Source of the DNA: a virus
Reading direction: 5' to 3' (one strand)
Virus record (IMG/VR): IMGVR_UViG_3300044644_001981
Span: 23,371 to 87,370 of that record
DNA: 64,000 bases
Shown in pieces: positions 15,341 to 23,912 of this stretch (positions are counted from its first letter, which is position 1; each line of letters starts with the position of its first letter). Below the pieces are notes generated by a model. The model was not told the DNA's origin. It saw only the letters and a program-made list of their open reading frames with translations, and searched no databases. Both the position numbers and the translations under genes were made by a program.

Positions 15341-16225
15341 ATGACATCTCAACAATCTGAAACCGAATTTCAACCAATCAAATACCCCAACGGGTTAACC
15401 GTAACCAAGTCGATGACAACCCCATCAAAACCAGGCAAGAAACCCCGCGAGGTTTGGACTGTGACAGGGTTAACGCTTAACGAATACCGTGATGCACTCT
15501 ACGACCTTGGTGGTCGCCCCTATCCCCGTAGCTCAAAGCATAATTTCAACTTCTGGGATGACCCCAATAGTGATATCGCAGCGTTAAACGATAGCGATAA
15601 AACATCCTTTGCCGAACAGCAAGAGGGAATGAAAAAACGGGCGGTAGCTCGTTCAGAGCGATATGAGGAGTTAGCTCAAAAGAACTCCGATAAATCAAAC
15701 GCTTATTATCAGACTTCTAGTGACGCTGTAGCAGGCATCCCCCTGGGGCAACCCATCCTAATCGGTCATCATAGCGAAGGGCGACATCGGCGCGATATAG
15801 CCCGTTGTCATAGTGCTATGGACAAGAGTGTAGAGCATCAAAAGAAATCGGAACACTACGAATATAAAGCAGCCGTTGCAGCCAGTAATGCCGAAAGCCA
15901 CGGCATTGAGTTTATTGGCAACCGAATTGCCGACTGTGAGGCTAAAATTCGGGCTTGCGAAAAATACCCAGACACGCAGTTTTATATTCAACAAAAGAAA
16001 GAGGAAGAAGAAAAATTAGAATACTGGAAACAGAAGTTCGATGAAGCTGGCGGGTTACGGGTTGAGATTAGCAAGATAAAGAAGGGTGACTATATTAAGG
16101 TGCGGGGTCAGTGGTACACGGTAATCAGGGTTAACAAAAAGACCGTAACCCATTCATGGTTTTATGAAGGCGGAGAATGGAAAAGCCCACACCATGAAAT
16201 TCAAGAGCATAAAACGGTAGTATAG
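15341..16225 (+). CDS. DUF3560 family protein
   Basis: A 294-residue protein whose middle (about residues 100-190) matches DUF3560: RSERYEELAQKNSDKSN, then GIPLGQPILIGHHSEGRHRRD. The family is widespread on plasmids and phages and has no known activity. The C-terminal 60 residues (KGDYIKVRGQWYTVIRVN) look like a small beta-barrel, possibly nucleic-acid binding. An acidic coiled segment (KKEEEEKLEYWKQKF) links the two. The domain call is firm; the role is unknown. Confidence 0.75.
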   Translation: MTSQQSETEFQPIKYPNGLTVTKSMTTPSKPGKKPREVWTVTGLTLNEYRDALYDLGGRPYPRSSKHNFNFWDDPNSDIAALNDSDKTSFAEQQEGMKKRAVARSERYEELAQKNSDKSNAYYQTSSDAVAGIPLGQPILIGHHSEGRHRRDIARCHSAMDKSVEHQKKSEHYEYKAAVAASNAESHGIEFIGNRIADCEAKIRACEKYPDTQFYIQQKKEEEEKLEYWKQKFDEAGGLRVEISKIKKGDYIKVRGQWYTVIRVNKKTVTHSWFYEGGEWKSPHHEIQEHKTVV

Positions 16226-16236
16226 GGCAAAAATAA

Positions 16237-16545
16237 ATGCAACACAGACTGTACGGATTAAGAGGAGAGGCATACACCCAGGAATATAAACGGTTGTACA
16301 CCGAGCTTGCTCCAGAGATCAAAACAGAAATTTTGAAACTCAAGACTTCATCGGGGAGTTTCACGATCTACGACTTTGGCAGTTTATGTATGAAGTTTGA
16401 AATCCCTGCAATAGTGATGGACGACTACCTAAACTCAATTTTCCCTCCTCCTTCTGATAGCTTCTTTTGGGGTGCAGGGACGTGGGAGAGACTTCATAGC
16501 AATGGGGTCAAAGCCGAAGACATCGGGATAGCGTGGGGTGATTAG
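16237..16545 (+). CDS. Hypothetical 102-aa protein
   Basis: A 102-residue protein with no recognised motif, just downstream of the DUF3560 gene in the same orientation. Right after its stop lies AGAAAGGAGATGAT, a strong ribosome-site-like sequence with only a three-codon frame behind it, then a terminator. Function unknown. Confidence 0.65.
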   Translation: MQHRLYGLRGEAYTQEYKRLYTELAPEIKTEILKLKTSSGSFTIYDFGSLCMKFEIPAIVMDDYLNSIFPPPSDSFFWGAGTWERLHSNGVKAEDIGIAWGD

Positions 16546-16566
16546 AAAGGAGATGATCATTTAGTG

Positions 16567-16590
16567 CCGCCCTTTTTTCGTGGAGGGCGG
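16567..16590 (+). terminator. Rho-independent terminator
   Basis: CCGCCCT pairs with AGGGCGG, followed after a few bases by TTTCTATTTTTT. It ends the 14.4-16.5 kb unit. Confidence 0.85.
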
Positions 16591-16645
16591 TGTTTCTATT
16601 TTTTGATACAGTACAATTAATTAAACAAAAAGCAAGGAGAAGGCT

Positions 16646-16951
16646 GTGGAAAACAAATGTCCCAGATGTGGAAGCAAATCTTTCTATTACAATGGAATAA
16701 GAAAGCGAAAAACAGGCGACGCACAGCAATATCGCTGTAAAAACTGCAATAAACAATGGATTGATGAACCTCTGCCAGGAGGAAGACCTCCTCTATTGAC
16801 ATCCTACGACGACGAATATTGGTGCCGGAACCATTTAGGCGTTAGAGCCAAAGCCAAGGGCTTGTGCGCGAACTGTTACGCCACTCACCGAAGAAAGGAG
16901 AGGGGAAAAGGAAAACCAGATCCCCTTGAGTCTCTATTAGTTTTAAGTTGA
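16646..16951 (+). CDS. InsA-like zinc-ribbon protein, copy 2
   Basis: A 101-residue protein starting at GTG after AAGGAGAAGG. CPRC and CKNC pairs flank a segment like the IS1 InsA ribbon (QQYRCKNCNKQW), followed by GGRPPL. A second cluster (CRNH, CANCYATHRRKE) resembles that of the 11675 gene. There are no transposon ends, and promoter and terminator are private, so it behaves as a stand-alone phage gene. A DNA- or RNA-binding role is inferred. Confidence 0.65.
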   Translation: MENKCPRCGSKSFYYNGIRKRKTGDAQQYRCKNCNKQWIDEPLPGGRPPLLTSYDDEYWCRNHLGVRAKAKGLCANCYATHRRKERGKGKPDPLESLLVLS

Positions 16952-16967
16952 GGATTAGCCAATAGAA

Positions 16968-16988
16968 AACCCTGGTCATGCCAGGGTT
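16968..16988. terminator. Hairpin terminator between facing genes
   Basis: AACCCTGG and CCAGGGTT around a 5-base loop, between the zinc-ribbon gene and the facing regulator gene. Confidence 0.7.
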
Positions 16989-17012
16989 AGGGTGTCTATT
17001 TTAGGCGATCGC

Positions 17013-17273
17013 TTATTTCCCGTCACCTAAAACCGCATCCTCTAATTGCTTTAGCCGCGACTCTATTGCCATGAACCTCTTGCTGTCTGGACTGGGATTG
17101 GCAGAATTGATCGCTTCTATCCCTGCTTTTATTAAAAGTTTTAGGGTTCGCCCTTGATTGAACTCCAGCATTTTCCCAGGCGTGGGATAACTCTCTAACC
17201 CGATTTTCTCCATCTCCTCGTAGATTTCGGGAGGGCATCGGAAATTGATTGCTATAGAAGATTGTCTGTTCAT
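17013..17273 (-). CDS. Ribbon-helix-helix regulator, copy A
   Basis: An 86-residue protein. Its start (SSIAINFRCPPEIYEEMEKI) has the strand-helix form of RHH DNA-binding proteins and closely resembles the N-terminus of the gene at 36801 ([17 protein letters not shown]). The C-terminus (RLKQLEDAVLG) is a short coiled coil. Upstream, 17274-17461 is AT-rich and contains three AGTAAAC motifs, similar to the GTAAAAC motifs near promoters at 37.4-38.7 kb. It probably represses its own promoter. Confidence 0.7.
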   Translation of the reverse strand: MNRQSSIAINFRCPPEIYEEMEKIGLESYPTPGKMLEFNQGRTLKLLIKAGIEAINSANPSPDSKRFMAIESRLKQLEDAVLGDGK

Positions 17274-17461
17274 GATGGAATATGGTTTACATTATTTCCC
17301 TTATTATAGCCTATTGTTGACATTTTGCAATACATAAGTAAACCAGTAGAGTAAACTGTAATTATGTAAGAAATACTAAATGCGAATGGTTGCAAAAAAG
17401 TAAACGGATTAGGTACTATGCAAGACAGTTTTCTGAATTTTAAAAAATTAGGAGCGATCGC

Positions 17462-17641
17462 ATGAATTATTTTATCATTAAAGCTAAAGGTGCATCTGTC
17501 TTTTGGACAGGTACTCAATGGCATCATCCAGCTAAAAGATATAAGTCAAGAAAGATAGCTGAGAATGCTATCAGAAAAACAACCAATCACTATGAGTTTA
17601 AAAGACGAGAAAAAGAAGTAATAGAAATCAATCTTCCATAA
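17462..17641 (+). CDS. Hypothetical basic 59-aa protein
   Basis: A 59-residue basic protein with a strand-rich first half (MNYFIIKAKG...) and a helical second half. AGGAG lies 8 bases before the ATG, in GGAGCGATCGC. It is divergent from the RHH regulator, whose operator region probably controls it too. A terminator follows at once. Confidence 0.6.
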   Translation: MNYFIIKAKGASVFWTGTQWHHPAKRYKSRKIAENAIRKTTNHYEFKRREKEVIEINLP

Positions 17642-17648
17642 AATTCAA

Positions 17649-17671
17649 CCCCGTAAAGTTAATTTACGGGG
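17649..17671. terminator. Hairpin terminator
   Basis: CCCCGTAAA pairs with TTTACGGGG around a 5-base loop, between two facing genes. Confidence 0.8.
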
Positions 17672-17678
17672 TCTGTTA

Positions 17679-17984
17679 TTATTTCTTTTTCTTCCAACTT
17701 TTTCCGACTTTATTTAACAAGCCAGGAAACATTCTAGTCCAAAATATTCCCCCTATAGCAAAAGCAATCATTGTGGCTTTAGTCGGTGGATCACAATTAA
17801 AAGGAAACCCACCAGCCCTATTGTCGAAAGTTTTATAACCAACAATATTGTCATCGTCAATATCGGCAGTTTTAGTAACTAGCCTTAACCAATTAATAAA
17901 TAATTGAGGATCGGATTCAAAAACCATTTCAACAATCCGATCCTCAATCAATCCCAACTTTTTCGCATCCATCATTTTTACCAT
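17679..17984 (-). CDS. Hypothetical protein downstream of Dam-like gene
   Basis: A 101-residue protein with one possible membrane helix near residues 70-87 (MIAFAIGGIFWTRMFPGL) and a KSWKKKK tail. Its start overlaps the stop of the methyltransferase gene by a few bases. Function unknown. Confidence 0.6.
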   Translation of the reverse strand: MVKMMDAKKLGLIEDRIVEMVFESDPQLFINWLRLVTKTADIDDDNIVGYKTFDNRAGGFPFNCDPPTKATMIAFAIGGIFWTRMFPGLLNKVGKSWKKKK

Positions 17985-18529
17985 TTAGAAGTTTGACAAA
18001 CGGTTCCCCAACCCTCAAAAATTTCCTCAAATCTTTGAGGTTGCAATCCAAAATAAAACAGAGTTTGGGAGAACCTGTTTTGGTCTTGTTTTTTTCCTTC
18101 CGCCGCCCGTTTGGGACTGTAGAATGTGAGTCGGGTTGAGGGTAGGCAGAAGCGATCGCACCGATTCAAAGCCTTTTTATACCAGGCTGTACTGTTGTCA
18201 GTATTGGTCAACAAGAATGCTTCCGCTTCCGTCTCGTTCAGGGTTTGAATCAATTTGTCAACAACCTTCTCAACAAATCCCGCGCTGTAGGGAGGGTTTA
18301 ACCAGAGTGTCTTAGCCCGTCTCCAGTTCTGTTTAAATCCATCATCTTGAATTGTGAATATCTTTTGAGCTTTTACCGTTCGGTTGGCAAGTTCACAGCT
18401 AAAAGGGTCTAATTCAGGAAATCCATAAAACTCATGGACTAAATCAATCAAATCAGACGGGGTATAATTTTCGTTTGAATCAATTAATGATGGTTGTGTT
18501 TCAAACAGACAAAGTTGTTGTATAATCAT
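17978..18529 (-). CDS. Phage-type DNA N6-adenine methyltransferase
   Basis: A 183-residue Dam-like protein of the phage family (PF05869 type). The YTP segment at residue 22 aligns with the start of the family domain, DPFS near residue 41 with the cofactor region and LNPPYS at 77-82 with the catalytic motif. It is an orphan enzyme and the second of three methyltransferases in the window. Such enzymes may hide phage DNA from host restriction. Confidence 0.85.
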   Translation of the reverse strand: MIIQQLCLFETQPSLIDSNENYTPSDLIDLVHEFYGFPELDPFSCELANRTVKAQKIFTIQDDGFKQNWRRAKTLWLNPPYSAGFVEKVVDKLIQTLNETEAEAFLLTNTDNSTAWYKKALNRCDRFCLPSTRLTFYSPKRAAEGKKQDQNRFSQTLFYFGLQPQRFEEIFEGWGTVCQTSKW

Positions 18530-18687
18530 TGTTGTTTACTCCTTTTGTGTTTAAAAGTATCTGAGATGCTCTACAAACTCAGATACTTTTTCTTTATTAT
18601 AAAGTATTAGAGATTTTTTGGCGGTTTTGCTATGTTTATTTTATCATTATTAGTGATAAAATAGTTTTTAAAATTGAGGAAGTAAAA

Positions 18688-18855
18688 GTGACAACAGAAA
18701 CAGCACTAACGGAAATAGCTACGCCGTCGATTGTAGGGTATTTACTCGACAATCAAGGGAAGACAATTAAGTGCAAAGCAACGATAAACTCAAAGGGATA
18801 TATAGTTTTTTATCCCGTGGACGAGGAGTGCGATCGCAATGCCAACAACGACTGA
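18688..18855 (+). CDS. Hypothetical 55-aa protein
   Basis: A 55-residue frame starting at GTG after GAGGAAG. Mostly beta (SIVGYLLDNQGKTIKCKATI). Its last codons overlap a copy of the start of the gene at 18989, in another frame, so its 3' end may have been rearranged. Function unknown. Confidence 0.5.
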   Translation: MTTETALTEIATPSIVGYLLDNQGKTIKCKATINSKGYIVFYPVDEECDRNANND

Positions 18856-19011
18856 TTATGTTAATGTTTTCGTGTTATAATAATATTGGTGGAAAGATTC
18901 TCTCTTAAAGTTACCCGGCATCCGCTTGGTGGCTTTTTGTTTTATGGGTTTGGGTGTTAGAATATTATTGGAGAGATCAGGGGGAGAAATGCCAACGACA
19001 ACTGATTATGT
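18839..19011 (+). repeat. Duplicated gene-start segment
   Basis: ATGCCAACAACGACTGATTA at 18839 is nearly repeated at 18989, where it begins the next gene. A further pair, GTGTTATAATAATATTGG near 18874 and GTGTTAGAATATTATTGG near 18954, flanks it. The first copy runs into a stop after 13 codons. The arrangement looks like an old tandem duplication or a recombination scar. Confidence 0.55.
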
Positions 19012-19834
19012 AAGCTCGGTTTCATTGCTCCCAACAGTGGAATTTTTGGAGTTGGTAGCTAAGAAGCAATGGGACTCAACCGTTAGTTATGGCCTAGGAA
19101 TATCAACTATTGTCCCGATGTTTCACTCCACAACCAACTCGGAATGGCTATGCCTAAACTCTGAAGCCGAGTTTTTGAACTCACCCATAGGGACAGTATC
19201 AATTAAAAATCCCTTTGCCTATACCCGACCGGAATCGTCGCCCGTTTATGTTGGCTATAACGATATTTCCATCCCCTCTACTAAGGCAAATAAAGCCAAA
19301 TCACTCTATTTGTTCAGGATAGATGAAGATGGGATAAATGAAGTTATTATGGTTTCTAATTATGATAAAAAGGATCGGAATGTTACCACCGCACCGCCAT
19401 TGGATTGCTTCTCTAGGGAGTGTTTAACTTGGTTTAGTAGCGATGTTGATTGGTTTACGGGGTTCGGCGTTACCTCTCAGTCTCTGGCTTCGTTTGTTGT
19501 TAACGACAATGGGATTATATTAACTAAGTCTAGCGATATCTTATCGGGGGTAATTCCTGAATCGGTGACAACGGTTGACTATACAAATATTCAGGTTGTT
19601 AACACAGTCTCCACTTTTACCCCTTGGGTTTCTATTCAGTTATCAACAGGGGTTCAGTATATGGGTTCAGAAGATGATAAAGCTAATATATTATTCTTGT
19701 ACTCAGTAGATAAAGATAATGATTCCTTGGTGGCATTTGCTCATGGTTATACTGCACCAGTGAAAATGCGAGCAAGCTATGATAACATTGAATCACAAAT
19801 TTATTTTGATAGCAGTGAAATTATAATAATATGA
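18989..19834 (+). CDS. Hypothetical protein, possible virion component
   Basis: A 281-residue Ser/Thr- and beta-rich protein without recognised domain. The start is the ATG after GGGGGAGAA; the frame is open upstream. AT-rich codon use and repeated short beta-like stretches resemble tail-tip or fibre proteins. It overlaps the next gene by four bases and faces a minus-strand cluster that carries a glycosidase, which supports a virion-surface role by inference only. Confidence 0.65.
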   Translation: MPTTTDYVSSVSLLPTVEFLELVAKKQWDSTVSYGLGISTIVPMFHSTTNSEWLCLNSEAEFLNSPIGTVSIKNPFAYTRPESSPVYVGYNDISIPSTKANKAKSLYLFRIDEDGINEVIMVSNYDKKDRNVTTAPPLDCFSRECLTWFSSDVDWFTGFGVTSQSLASFVVNDNGIILTKSSDILSGVIPESVTTVDYTNIQVVNTVSTFTPWVSIQLSTGVQYMGSEDDKANILFLYSVDKDNDSLVAFAHGYTAPVKMRASYDNIESQIYFDSSEIIII

Positions 19835-21561
19835 AAATAAATGGTGCTTATAAGTTTAGAACGAAAGCCAACGTTTTCCCTAGCTTTAAAATATGCTTTT
19901 TGGGTCAATACCAGGACAGAGAGAGTGGAGATACAAATTTCTATTTTTTTGTTGCAACCCCTGACAAAGAAATAGAAGAAGTCACAATAGAAAATTCTTA
20001 TTCCGAAGCTTTTTTTACCCCCAAGGTCAAGGAAGTTTATTTTCAGAATATAGGGAATCAAAAAACTGACTGGGTGGCAACTTATACCTGTTCGTGGGAT
20101 ACATCGCTAAACGAACAAGAAGGAGAATTAAAAATATTGTTAGGGTATAAGGTGGGAGAAACGGCAACAAACGAAAAACCCAAAGAATACAATTCTATTG
20201 AAACCGACCCAAAATATTTAGTTAATACTGTGGCTCAAAGAAAATTCGGAGCGCTGGAGCCGATAGGAGGAGGAGATTTTGTTGGTTGTTTTCCTCTTGG
20301 CTGGCAAAGGTATAGAGAGACTGCCCATAATACAGGGGGTTATCCCTCCTATATTGATTCTGCTACCGTTTATGTTAATGATGAACTGTACGCAGAAAGC
20401 TCTAGCTCTGTTTCGTTTTTTTTAGGTGGGGGTGGTTATACAACATCAGGGTGGAATACTGATGTTAAAGTATATCCAATAAGTAGTTATTTCTATTTTT
20501 ATAATAACTCAGGATTAACAGAAGAAACATTAACCCCATCATTCTCTTTGAATAAGAATTATTCAAGATCGTGGAGGCAAGACTTTACTATTCCAGAAAG
20601 TGGGTATATTGATATATCTTTTGATCTTTCGGGATCTGGATTGATTTACGAGGAACTTGGTAGTATATATGGTGGGCTTATTAATAATATTAATCAAGAC
20701 CGGATATTTGGCCCTGCGACAATAAGCAACGACTACCTCCCAATACGGACAGCAAGCTTAAAATATAAATATTGGCTAACAGACTCAGATTCGTTTTTAT
20801 CGACATTTACTGCCAGCCACAACTATGCAGGGAATGGAACAGCCAAGGGGAACAATGCTGCTCAAAACATTGATTTACAGTATAATGCCGTATTATTCAA
20901 TAACTGGGATTGCAAGACTTTTTCAACCTTTTTAACAAGAAATCTTAATTATTCATTCCTTATAGAGAACCAAGAGTCGGCTAGTTTTAGCGATATCACT
21001 GGCGGCACAACACTTAATTCTAGTTATTCCTCTGATTACACGACATCAATTTATTTGGTTTCCTTGGAATCTGGTACAAAAGAAAAGATTTATGAATGCA
21101 GCGTTTTGGCTACATCTTCATCTTTTTATTCTCATTACCAATACGTCAGAAGATACTATACCAGACCTCTATTTCCCTGGGATGGATACCGTTACGGTGG
21201 TATCAACCAATTCAACCCAATAACAAATATTTCTTACGCTTCCACAGATGGGTTTTGGGGGGGTGTGCGTAGTTATTCCTCTCAAATACAGGAGGAGGCG
21301 ATGATGCTATTTTTAAAGGCTATCTCTCATAGAGACAAAAGCACATTAAGAGGGGATTACTTGTATTATGTTGAAAACGATGTATTCGATCCTATTAACA
21401 CCTTTTTGACACAAGAATACACTGTAGATGTACTGGTTTTTGATATTAAGGATATTGAAAAATATATCAGGAAGCAGGTAAGGATGAAGCCGTCAAAGAT
21501 ACCCGAAGGAATGGAAGGCTTAACTATTACAAAAATAATGGCCATGCAATATTTGGAATGA
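19831..21561 (+). CDS. Hypothetical 576-aa beta-rich protein, possible virion component
   Basis: A 576-residue protein rich in Ser, Tyr, Asn and Gly, with no signal peptide and no motif I recognise. Composition and the many aromatic-polar strands suggest an extracellular or virion protein such as a tail spike or adhesin. The C-terminal 60 residues are more charged and helical (RKQVRMKPSKIPEGMEG). It is translationally coupled to the 281-residue gene by ATGA. It ends 12 bases from the facing GH10-like gene. Confidence 0.65.
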   Translation: MKINGAYKFRTKANVFPSFKICFLGQYQDRESGDTNFYFFVATPDKEIEEVTIENSYSEAFFTPKVKEVYFQNIGNQKTDWVATYTCSWDTSLNEQEGELKILLGYKVGETATNEKPKEYNSIETDPKYLVNTVAQRKFGALEPIGGGDFVGCFPLGWQRYRETAHNTGGYPSYIDSATVYVNDELYAESSSSVSFFLGGGGYTTSGWNTDVKVYPISSYFYFYNNSGLTEETLTPSFSLNKNYSRSWRQDFTIPESGYIDISFDLSGSGLIYEELGSIYGGLINNINQDRIFGPATISNDYLPIRTASLKYKYWLTDSDSFLSTFTASHNYAGNGTAKGNNAAQNIDLQYNAVLFNNWDCKTFSTFLTRNLNYSFLIENQESASFSDITGGTTLNSSYSSDYTTSIYLVSLESGTKEKIYECSVLATSSSFYSHYQYVRRYYTRPLFPWDGYRYGGINQFNPITNISYASTDGFWGGVRSYSSQIQEEAMMLFLKAISHRDKSTLRGDYLYYVENDVFDPINTFLTQEYTVDVLVFDIKDIEKYIRKQVRMKPSKIPEGMEGLTITKIMAMQYLE

Positions 21562-21573
21562 ATTTTAAGTTGA

Positions 21574-22326
21574 TTACAAGTCACGCATAATAAAGAGACT
21601 TAAACTCTCAAAAGTTGGCATCCGCCGACCAACCTCGGCATCCTCAGAACATAGCCACCAACTACAAAATGATTGGACTTGATGCTGTTCGGCTATTGAT
21701 ATCAACTCCGACCATAGCCCATTACAAATCGCTTTATCGGCAACGGATTTATACCATAAACTCGCCTCTATAAAATGCACGGGAACATCAAACATCTCAA
21801 TAATTTTAGATAATCTGGTTAGGATCACCGGAGCATTATAGGTTTTCAAATGAGTTTGAATCCCTACCTCAACAGGAAAATCCTTAGCTAATTCGTGGCA
21901 GATGTTGGCGATCGCATCCCATTTATTGAATAGGTGGGGTTTGAAATCTCCCAAAATTAATCGAGCTTTGGGGTTGGCAATATGCGCGACTTCACAATAT
22001 CGCTTTAGGTTATCAAGTTTATAACCAGGATAGCCGACACCTAGATCGTCGGTAAATTCATTTGTTAATACCCATTCATTAATCTTAGGGAATTTTGCAA
22101 CCCGTTTTTTTATCCATTGTTCTATCGTTTCACAACCGGAAAATGGACAGGGCTTTTGATGTTTATGCCCATAAAGGAATTGCGCTCGGATAATTTTATC
22201 TGGGAAGTCCAGAGGGTTTTTAGTCCCGTTCCGGTCAACAAATAACTGCCAATGGTAGCCAATCACAACCCCGTCAAATAGCGTTAAGTCCAAAGGTTGT
22301 GAACTTCCACAGGTAAATTGCAACAC
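21574..22326 (-). CDS. GH10-like glycoside hydrolase (xylanase fold)
   Basis: A 250-residue protein with the ordered motifs of glycoside hydrolase family 10: acid/base Glu90 in LTNEFTDD, GIQTHL at 155-160, probable nucleophile Glu187 in HFIEASLW, and the FCSWWLCSED segment near residue 220 that matches the family's WG.SD region. GH10 enzymes cut xylans and related glycans. It is shorter than typical family members (about 300), with a reduced N-terminal part. In a phage this could degrade the host sheath or capsule. It lies last in a cluster of probable tail genes and directly follows the 162-residue gene. Confidence 0.7.
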   Translation of the reverse strand: MLQFTCGSSQPLDLTLFDGVVIGYHWQLFVDRNGTKNPLDFPDKIIRAQFLYGHKHQKPCPFSGCETIEQWIKKRVAKFPKINEWVLTNEFTDDLGVGYPGYKLDNLKRYCEVAHIANPKARLILGDFKPHLFNKWDAIANICHELAKDFPVEVGIQTHLKTYNAPVILTRLSKIIEMFDVPVHFIEASLWYKSVADKAICNGLWSELISIAEQHQVQSFCSWWLCSEDAEVGRRMPTFESLSLFIMRDL

Positions 22327-22814
22327 TAACTAGATCCCCCCTCTCCAATTGCTACCCAACCGCCGTTAAAAACATGGTACAAAATACCTGTCGAGGTATC
22401 TTTCCACATCTCTCTCGCACTATTGGGGGTCTTAGAAACACTTGCCGGGGTGTTAGTGTGTACGCGCATTCTGGCATCTGTCTCTACCCATGCCGTGCCG
22501 TTGTAGACATAGGTTAGGACTGAATCATAGTTATTGACCGCCCCATTCTCTTGATATATCCAACGGGTTCCAATCGCAGCCGCCCCCGTTGGCGTGGTAG
22601 TGGCGACAACCGTAGAATCTCTGGATATAAACCATCTACCTCCGCCCGTGGCAGTGTAGCAACTTTTACTATTTGCTGTTGAAGTCGTGTCGGTTTTAGC
22701 TAATGCTAACCAAACTTTTTCAGCAGAAGCATAGAAGACAATTCCATCTTCTAAATCAGTAACACTTAAAGCCACAATCGCGGCTATATTCGCCTTTGAA
22801 CCCATCCAAACCAT
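22326..22814 (-). CDS. Probable tail-fibre-like protein
   Basis: A 162-residue Thr/Ala/Gly-rich protein with short aromatic beta motifs (GRWFISRD, YVYNGTAWVETDARM, LYHVFNGGWVAIGEG). Repeats of this W/Y-G pattern are typical of phage fibre tips and adaptor proteins. It begins four bases after the previous stop and shares a base with the next start. The role is inferred from composition and context. Confidence 0.6.
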   Translation of the reverse strand: MVWMGSKANIAAIVALSVTDLEDGIVFYASAEKVWLALAKTDTTSTANSKSCYTATGGGRWFISRDSTVVATTTPTGAAAIGTRWIYQENGAVNNYDSVLTYVYNGTAWVETDARMRVHTNTPASVSKTPNSAREMWKDTSTGILYHVFNGGWVAIGEGGSS

Positions 22815-22818
22815 TGTC

Positions 22819-23181
22819 TTAAATCTCCGCTACGGTTAAACCTAAAAACACCGATACATCCCCAACACTCGCACTATTCCAATCATTTATTAATCCAGAG
22901 TTCCAATTATCAATTCCATGCAAATCCCAAACTAAATTAACAGGGGTGTCACTCGCCCAAATTTGGAGAGCTTGACCCGTAGTTAGCAAGATTTTAGTCT
23001 GCAACTGGAATGGAAAACCCTGGTCAATTTTGGCGTTAACCAGGAGGGGTTTTATTGTGAGGTAGGCATCTACTGATGTCAGGTTAGATGCTATCCCACC
23101 GATAACCATTGTGTCCTGAGTTGGGGTGAATAGTGTTGTCGGCTGGTTTATTCGTTGCCTAATTGATTGTGCGATCGACAT
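22819..23181 (-). CDS. Hypothetical protein of probable tail-tip cluster
   Basis: A 120-residue beta-rich protein. The start is set at the ATG after GGGGAGAAG; the frame is open further upstream to 23214. No domain is recognised, though the strand pattern (DAYLTIKPLLVNAKIDQG) would fit a small virion jelly-roll or tail-tip protein. It overlaps the upstream gene by 23 bases. Confidence 0.6.
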   Translation of the reverse strand: MSIAQSIRQRINQPTTLFTPTQDTMVIGGIASNLTSVDAYLTIKPLLVNAKIDQGFPFQLQTKILLTTGQALQIWASDTPVNLVWDLHGIDNWNSGLINDWNSASVGDVSVFLGLTVAEI

Positions 23182-23377
23182 TGTCTTCTCCCCTAGCTTT
23201 TCTGATTGCCACACCCGTCAATCGGTAGATTTCTTTACTACACATTCTCACTATGTCATTAAGGATACCTTCCTTCTCGTCATCGTTTACACCCCACCCT
23301 TTAAGCTCAACAACTAATCTTTCTAGTTGTTCAATATTTAAAGGGGGATTTTTTTGATATTGTCCTCTATTTTCCAC
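23159..23377 (-). CDS. Hypothetical 72-aa protein
   Basis: A 72-residue charged, helical protein with no recognised motif. It overlaps both neighbours (HU gene upstream, tail-type gene downstream), indicating one operon from HU to the glycosidase. Confidence 0.6.
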   Translation of the reverse strand: MENRGQYQKNPPLNIEQLERLVVELKGWGVNDDEKEGILNDIVRMCSKEIYRLTGVAIRKARGEDNVDRTIN

Positions 23378-23648
23378 TCCCCACTACCTCCTTGAAGTTT
23401 TTCCCTGCCGAAAACACGGGGACAGTAACCGCAGGGATAATCATTGTTTCACCTGTTTTTGGGTTTCTTCCTTCTCTTTCCTTCCGTTCCCGTGACTGAA
23501 AAGAACCAAAACCAACCAATGTTACCTTATCTTGATTAGAAACCGCTTCCATAATCGTATCTAAAGCCGCTGTCAACACAGTGCCAGCTTGTTTTTTAGA
23601 TACGCCAGCGCGTTCTGCCACGGCATCCACTAATTCACATTTATTCAT
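23367..23648 (-). CDS. HU-family histone-like DNA-binding protein
   Basis: A 93-residue HU/IHF homologue of normal family length. It begins MNKCELVDAVAERAGVSKKQ, and the conserved GFGSFQSRERKEREGRNPKTGE segment (in two parts: GFGSF and RNPKTGE) forms the DNA-binding arm. HU bends and compacts DNA and helps replication, recombination and packaging. It is the first gene of the 21.6-23.6 kb operon, with GGTGGAT before the ATG. Confidence 0.92.
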   Translation of the reverse strand: MNKCELVDAVAERAGVSKKQAGTVLTAALDTIMEAVSNQDKVTLVGFGSFQSRERKEREGRNPKTGETMIIPAVTVPVFSAGKNFKEVVGSGK

Positions 23649-23693
23649 TGATCCACCTTCAGCTTAGTAATTAAGTTAATAATATCACAAAAC

Positions 23694-23912
23694 CTAAAGG
23701 ACATGGGAGTTTTCTGTGATTCCAATTATTTTTATTCTTTCCCGCAAAACTTCTTTATATTTTTTCATCGCACTTAATTGGCAAAGTTGCCTCTGTCTTT
23801 CCCCATTTGAGACGCGATTCAGTGCCGGGTTGGAACCGATAAAACTTGCTAGTTTTTGAATCCTAGAATCAAGTTCCTCTTGCTCTAGGTATATATCACT
23901 CGACTTATTCAT
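23694..23912 (-). CDS. crAss001_48-related small protein
   Basis: A 72-residue protein with the pattern of a small phage family named after crAss001_48: EELDSRIQKLASFI, a variable middle, then QLCQLSAMKKYKEVLRERI. The role of the family is unknown. Two helices are predicted. Confidence 0.6.
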   Translation of the reverse strand: MNKSSDIYLEQEELDSRIQKLASFIGSNPALNRVSNGERQRQLCQLSAMKKYKEVLRERIKIIGITENSHVL

